In this document: piece after piece, positions 58,480 through 64,000 of the stretch
Layout of the letters: each line of letters opens with the position of its first letter
Position numbering within the stretch: position 1 is the stretch's first letter
Assembly (NCBI RefSeq): GCF_964340395.1
Contig: NC_135559.1
Span: forward strand, 97,001 to 161,000
DNA from: Glandiceps talaboti
Lineage: Eukaryota > Hemichordata > Enteropneusta > Spengelidae
Direction: 5' to 3'
DNA: 64,000 bases
Notes under the pieces: generated by a model
What the model was told of the DNA's origin: nothing
The model's database searches: none
What the model saw: the letters and a program-made list of their open reading frames with translations, nothing else
Made by a program: the position numbers and the translations under genes

Positions 58480-58840
58480 ACATCATTTATTCTACTAATT
58501 TCTTGCCTAAAATGTGGAGAAAGCTTTGTAACTTGGGGTCCCAGCTTGCTCATTCTCATGCTGAAATGAAAATCCAAACAATTAGTTACTGTGGTAACTT
58601 TGAGATACTTGTAACTTGACAAATCTGTTGTCAAACAAAATGAATAGTATACACTCATGATTCGCTGTCTACTGCCTGTGATGGATTGATGTGTTGATTT
58701 GAGAAATTTGCCACAGATGGAAATGGATAGTACATGTATTGCACTCATATGAGATATAGCATGAATCTACTGTCAGTGATGAATGCCAGGTGTGTTCATT
58801 TGAGATATTTGTATCTTTACAAATTTGTAATGGTGTCAAT
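58480..58840. repeat. Diverged tandem units of about 100 bp, left block
   Basis: TTTGAGA(T/A)A(C/T)TTGTAACTTGAC, CAAATCTGTTGTCAAACAAA, ATGGATTGATGTGTTGATTT, GCCAGGTGTGTTCATTTGAG. About 240 bp of it (58598-58838) is repeated almost unchanged at 60177-60416. The 91-codon minus frame is a by-product. Confidence 0.75.
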
Positions 58841-58966
58841 TAACTTTTATACTAAGAAGTGTAGTTCAGACCCAGAGTCAGTTTTGAAAAAAAATAAGGA
58901 CTCTCCAATTTGATATGAACATAAATGGTAGAGAAGGCTAACCTTATTTGATATTAAAATAGATTT

Positions 58967-59145
58967 ATAGACCTGCATAACATGCCAGGTAGCTATAGAC
59001 TTATAGACCTGTATAACATGCCTGGTAACTATAGACGTATAGACCTGCATAACATGCCAGGTAGCTATAGACTTATAAACCTGCATAATATGCCAGGTAG
59101 CTATAGACTTATAGACCTGTATAACATGCCTGGTAACTATAGATG
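58967..59145. repeat. 36-bp minisatellite, 5 copies
   Basis: Unit TAGACCTGCATAACATGCCA-GGTAGCTATAGACTTA with an alternating GTATAACATGCCTGGTAAC variant in copies 2 and 5. The period is divisible by three, which explains the 145-codon minus frame. Confidence 0.95.
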
Positions 59146-59487
59146 AGTCGTGTAAAGTGGTAGATACTACATTATTCACATAGATGTCAAAGCTATGAAT
59201 TACATTTGTATATAAAGTGGAATTTAATGACTGTATCATATATGGTAAATGTCTGATCCTTCCTAAGCGATAACACTGAGTCAAACAAGGGGGACTACAT
59301 CCTACTGAAATTTAGGTCATCTTGGGTACCATGGCAACAGAAAGCAAATAAATATAATGTTACTGTTTGGTATAGTACTTTTATTCCTTAGACAGCAAGA
59401 AACTGTTTAACACAATTAACATGATTGGATTGGCCATTTCAAATATACATAATACATGCTCACTAATTTCTGCAATTTAGTGTATGT
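59146..59487. other. Unique AT-rich spacer
   Basis: Nothing recognised. Confidence 0.4.
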
Positions 59488-59522
59488 AATCACAGACAAG
59501 GAAAAGTTTTCCCTTGTCTGTG
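59488..59522. other. Palindrome, ATCACAGACAAG type
   Basis: CACAGACAAGG (59491-59501) pairs with CCTTGTCTGTG (59512-59522) around AAAAGTTTTC, preceded by AAT. The 13-nt AATCACAGACAAG is shared with 43190-43202. Confidence 0.85.
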
Positions 59523-59869
59523 CAAAAATGTGTACATTACAATCTCCAGTTTCCAACTGACCGTGGATTTGAAAAATCAATTGTATATTGATATAATCTA
59601 AGTGCAAAAAATCTGACGCATTGAGAAAAGCTACAAAGGACTTCCATTTTGTATATGACTTTTTTGATCAAATTTCATGTATATTTAAAGTCACTTTCAT
59701 TTATGACAATAAACATTACAAGAAACTTTCCAAGTTACTGGTTCAAAATGTTGAGTCAAATGATTAATCCTATTTCTGACAAAGTTATCATGGTTAATGG
59801 TAAAAAGGTAATGTATAGTTTGTTGTTGTTTTGTTGATGTGTCATGACCAGTTGAGAAATTTATAACCC
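59523..59869. other. Unique AT-rich spacer
   Basis: Nothing recognised. An 88-codon minus frame (59697-59963) has no motif. Confidence 0.35.
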
Positions 59870-60780
59870 AACAGATTTTGAATAAAGCTGGATATGGAGT
59901 GTATAGGTATGTCTCTCTGATTGATTGATCTGTACATTTTTTTAAAAAATTGTAACCAGGCAAATTTATATTTATGTAAAGTTACAACAAAGTGGATTGT
60001 GCATATGGTGGACAAGTTTATGTTTACTGTGATAGATGGATTGATGTATTCCTCTCAGAAATGTGTAACTTAATTGGCAATATGTTGCCGAGAAAGAGCA
60101 GAGTGGGTGATGTGCATGTAAGAGAATGCAAGTTTAAGCTGGTGATGGATGGATGACATATCCAGGTGTGTTCATTTGAGATACCTGTAACTTGACAAAT
60201 CTGTTGTCAAACAAAATGAACAGTATACACTCATGACTAGCTGTCTACTGCCTGTGATGGATTGATGTGTTGATTTGAGAAATTTGCCACAGATGGAAAT
60301 GGATAGTACATGTATTGCACTCATATGAGATATAGCATGAATCTACTGTCAGTGATGAATGCCAGGTGTGTTCATTTGAGATATTTGTATCTTTACAAAT
60401 TTATAATGGTGTCAAACAAAACAGACTAAGTATACAATGTACAATAATTGATGTCTTCATTTGCAAAATTTGTCACAGGACAAATTTTTGTCAGATAAAT
60501 TTGGGTATATACAGAGTATTTGCCATTATACCTAGTAGTACATGAAATAACATACTGCCTACCATCTGTGATTGTACCATTATACCTAGTACATGAAATA
60601 ACATACTGCCTACCATCTGTGATTGATGTGTTTCATTCCTTTGGGAATTTGTAACAAGATAAATTTGTAGTTAAACAAAATGGACTATAGTACACTGTGA
60701 TGGATGCATGTGTTCATTTGAGAAATTTGTAACAGAATAGTGTCGTGACCTGAAATGTTTGTCATTTTGTAAACATAAAG
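59870..60780. repeat. Diverged tandem units of about 100 bp, right block
   Basis: Same words as 58480-58840 (ATTTGAGAAATTTGTAACA, AAACAAAATGGACTA, GTGATGGATG). Includes the near-copy of 58598-58838 at 60177-60416 and a 58-bp duplication (ACATGAAATAACATACTGCC) near 60540 and 60592. Confidence 0.72.
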
Positions 60781-61777
60781 TTAATACATAGACACCACTT
60801 GATAAACTGTTGTCAATATTTTGATGTATCACTTTAAGCTTTTGAGAAAACTGCAGACTGTCTGGCCAACACAGCTAGTCTATGACTACATTGTGTGGGA
60901 AGCCTGAAGGTATTAATTGTTCTGTGGAGTACATGTATGTTCCAACAAAGCTTCTCAGAAATATCTATTTTTACTTGTGTAAGGCTTGTTTTTACGAACA
61001 GTCAAAGATGTAAACATTTGCTTTAAAATGAATTTTTCAACAAATACAAAAACAAATTACAGTATGTACCAGGGTAGGCGTGGGAAGATGTGTAGATATT
61101 ACAAAGTGAGAAAATAAATCTAATTTCATGTATTTTGTTTTTCACCCCTCTTCTTACTCATCAGAGTGTTAATGATTGTTTTGTCAATAAGCAATATTGA
61201 ATAAAAATCTAGTCTCATAAGATAGAAAAACATGTTTATTTATATTCCCGCATATGTTGTTTGTAACTACACCTTTCTGAACAAGAAGGTGTTTTCTCAG
61301 GGTGTTATTTTTGTAGAGCCAAGATTGATGACATTTTTATGTGATGATAAATTTGCAAAACCTGTGCTAACATGTGCTTTCTTGGTCTGATTTCTGAAGA
61401 ACATTGCAAAATGACAAAAAATTTCATCTGAAATTTATTTTTGAAATATTCAAATCCAGTAGCAGTGTAATGTTTTTGTATGATGATGCAGATTGTTTGA
61501 GAATTAATGAGTGTCAGACAAGATTATAAATCATAACAAATTTCAAAAGTAGTTTTTGAAGAGAAGTACTCGGATAATAATTGTAAGAATACAAATTAAA
61601 ATTTTCAGTCATGGAATCAAAATAAAATTTTGGAAGCATTAAGTTCCAAATTTTCACTGATGTTTCATTAGAATCATCATGGGTGCACGTACTAATTTAC
61701 TGTAACAATGAATACAATTTAATTGTGATCATTGTGATTGTTACAGTAAACAGCGACATATTACAAATTTAAATTCA
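60781..61777. other. Unique AT-rich sequence
   Basis: Nothing recognised. Confidence 0.4.
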
Positions 61778-62180
61778 GCATGGGTTGTGGTTGTGATTCT
61801 CAGGATATTGTAAGAGCCACATATTACATGGGTTGTGATTGTGATTCTCAGGATATTGTAAGAGCCACATATTACATGGGTTGTGGTTGTGATTCTCAGG
61901 ATATTGTAAGAGCCACATATTACATGGGTTGTGATTGTGATTCTCAATATATTGTAAGAGCCACATATTACAAATTCACAACTGTACTAGTGTAACAATG
62001 GTTGTGGTTGTGATTCTCAGGATATTGTAAGAGCCACATATTACATGGGTTGTGATTGTGATTCTCAATATATTGTAAGAGCCACATATTACAAATTCAC
62101 AACTGTACTAGTGTAACAATGGTTGTGGTTGTGATTTTCAGGATACAATATATTGTAACAGCCACATATTACAAATTTTA
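61778..62180. repeat. 48-bp minisatellite with a higher-order unit
   Basis: ATGGGTTGTGATTGTGATTC-TCAGGATATTGTAAGAGCCA-CATATTAC in four copies, then a link AAATTCACAACTGTACTAGT-GTAACAATGG, two more copies, the link again and a degenerate last copy. The GGTTGTGG and GGTTGTGA variants alternate. Confidence 0.95.
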
Positions 62181-62284
62181 ATTCAGCCTTGAAAGTAACA
62201 ACAATATGACATTTCATGGCCATCATATACTACATAGTACCTGCCAAGTAATAAGCATATCTAATTAAGTAAATGTCAAACTTA

Positions 62285-63415
62285 TTGTCATGCGGTAAAT
62301 GTCATTTATTGTGTTGTGTGGTAAATTTTAAACTTACTGTCCTGCAGTAAATGTCAAACTTACTGTCCTGCAGTAAATTTTAAACTTACTGTCCTGCAGT
62401 AAATGTCAAACTTACTGTGTTGTCTGGTAAATGTCAAACTTACTGTCATGCAGTAAATATCAAACTTACTGTCCTGCAGTAAATGTCAAACTTACTGTCA
62501 TGCAGTCAATGTCAAACTTACTGTCATGCAGTCAATGTCAAACTTACTGTCATGCAGTCAATGTCAAACTTACTGTCATGCAGTAAATGTCAAACTTACT
62601 GTCATGCAGTAAATGTCAAACTTACTGCCATGCAGTAAATGTCAAACTTACTGTCCTGCAGTAAATGTCAAACTTACTGCCCTGCAGTAAATATCAAACT
62701 TACTGCCATGCAGTAAATGTCAAACTTACTGTCATGCAGTAAATATCAAACTTACTGTCATGCAGTAAATATCAAACTTACTGTCATGCAGTAAATATCA
62801 AACTTACTGTCATGCAGTAAATGTCAAACTTACTGTGTTGTGTGGTAAATTTTAAACTTACTGTCATGCAGTCAATATCAAACTTACTGTTATGCAGTAA
62901 ATATCAAACTTACTGTCAAGCAGTAAATACCAAACTTACTGTCCTGCAATAAATGTCAAACTTACTGTGTTGTGCGGTAAATGTCAAACTTCAGTACTGT
63001 CATGCAGTAAATATCAGACTTACTGTCCTGCAGTAAATGTCAAACTTACTGTGTTGTGCGGTAAATGTCAAACTTCAGTACTGTCATGCAGTAAATATCA
63101 AACTTACTGTCCTGCAGTAAATGTCAAACTTACTGTGTTGTGCGGTAAATGTCAAACTTCAGTACTGTCATGCAGTAAATATCAAACTTACTGTCATGCA
63201 GTAAATGTCAAACTTACTGTCCTGCAGTAAATGTCAAACTTACTGTCATGCAGTAAATGTCAAACTTACTGTTTTGTGTGGTAAATGTCAAACTTACTGT
63301 CCTGCAGTAAATGTCAACTTACTGTCATGCAATAAATGTCAAACTTACTGTATCATTGTGGTAAAAGACAAAATGATTGCATCCTACAGTAAATGTCAAA
63401 CTTTACAGTGTTGTG
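62285..63415. repeat. 26-bp minisatellite, about 43 copies
   Basis: Unit TGTCATGCAGTAAATGTCAA-ACTTAC with variants TGTCCTGCAG, TGTGTTGTGTGG and TTCAGTACTGTCATGCAG. A higher-order block (TGTGTTGTGCGG, TTCAGTACTGTC, TGTCCTGCAG) occurs three times at about 62960-63170, which produces the 87-codon plus frame. Confidence 0.96.
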
Positions 63416-64000
63416 CAGCTAGATAATGACTTGCAGGAATTTGTGATTGTTTTACCCGAAGACAGCCTGTGTAATTATAATGATGAAGCAAGTATTTCTC
63501 CCAAAGATGGGTATTCATGGCACAGTAATTACCTACTACCATGGAGATGAAGTACATAGAGTTGTTAATACCTAGGGTGTGATATTCAGTACAGTTGAAA
63601 AAGAAAACAAAAGTGTAAATTACAATACGGTAATTATAATAATCCTCATTTACGACAGTCCTAATAAAGCTAAATTTACTACAGAGCAAATATCTTCATT
63701 TTCACATTTTTTACAAAGAAAATCATTCGCCCAATTTGTATATAATTTATGAAAAATTTCCTTATGGAGAAGATGGTACTTTTTAATGGACAATGTAGAA
63801 AGAAATCAGTGCTTATAAAGAACAGCAGACATAAAATGGTAGTTTATGATCTTTGAACTTTTACAATTTTCATATGGACAATAAAAAAAGCCAGTTATAC
63901 ACAAAGATCTCGATGAAATTATCCCTTGCCCACCCTCTACAAACCTGGGATATGCTGTCACATGAGTGGCACTTTACACAGCTTTGTATCAAAGGCTATT
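63416..64000. other. Unique AT-rich end of window
   Basis: A 97-codon minus frame (63396-63689) overlaps the array end. Its upstream part (CAMNTHLWEKYLLHHYNYTG) precedes a CGG|GTAAAA donor-like site, but no convincing acceptor was seen. Not called. Confidence 0.3.

Noticed and set aside
58847-59284. 145-codon minus frame
   Set aside because: Created by the 36-bp minisatellite, whose period is divisible by three.

Overview
This is a gene-poor stretch of animal nuclear DNA. It is AT-rich, has no long uninterrupted genes, and carries decayed non-LTR retrotransposons (LINEs), many minisatellites and several interspersed non-coding repeat families with (TG)n or (CCGT)n microsatellites. That mixture suits a marine invertebrate (a lophotrochozoan or an invertebrate deuterostome); nothing here fixes the phylum. 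There is no bacterial signal: no operons, no ribosome-binding-site spacing, no CRISPR array.

Layout. 0-13 kb: two copies of a (TG)n-bearing repeat (family 1), a foldback MITE, a composite of family 4 interrupted by family 2, and a very degenerate minisatellite at 11-12 kb. 13-26 kb: a tiny deletion derivative of family 1, three minus-strand LINE fragments (15.7, 21.5 and 25.4 kb), a 38-bp minisatellite and the best candidate host gene (20.09-20.68 kb, +). 26-38 kb: mostly unique sequence with a LINE 3' tail, then tandem arrays (68 bp, about 150 bp, 26 bp, 145 bp and 33 bp) and a plus-strand Rex1/Babar-like LINE 3' end with a TTGTA tail. 38-48 kb: a foldback element, four family 1 pieces, a full family 2 element and a 56-bp satellite. 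48-57 kb: a candidate two-exon coding segment, an apparently exact 1,270-bp tandem duplication and a 26-bp minisatellite split by a family 2 insertion. 57-64 kb: a family 4 copy and arrays of 36, about 100, 48 and 26 bp.

The most informative content is mobile. Families 1 and 2 share no sequence but have the same plan: a 5' end that folds into a hairpin and opens with a short inverted repeat, a microsatellite, internal tandem units (about 115 or 151 bp), then the inverted repeat again followed by a second palindrome at the 3' end. That is the plan of Helentron-associated (HINE/DINE-1-like) and bivalve pearl-like non-autonomous elements. One family 2 copy sits inside an unrelated minisatellite, so its empty site can be read: it entered between two T residues without target duplication. 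Every family 1, 2 and 4 copy in the window points the same way.

Host genes can only be proposed. Several short ORFs bounded by splice-like sites exist; the best are 20087-20676 and 49327-49770. None has a product I recognise, and all confidences are low on purpose. Most of the remaining open frames are by-products of tandem repeats without stop codons.
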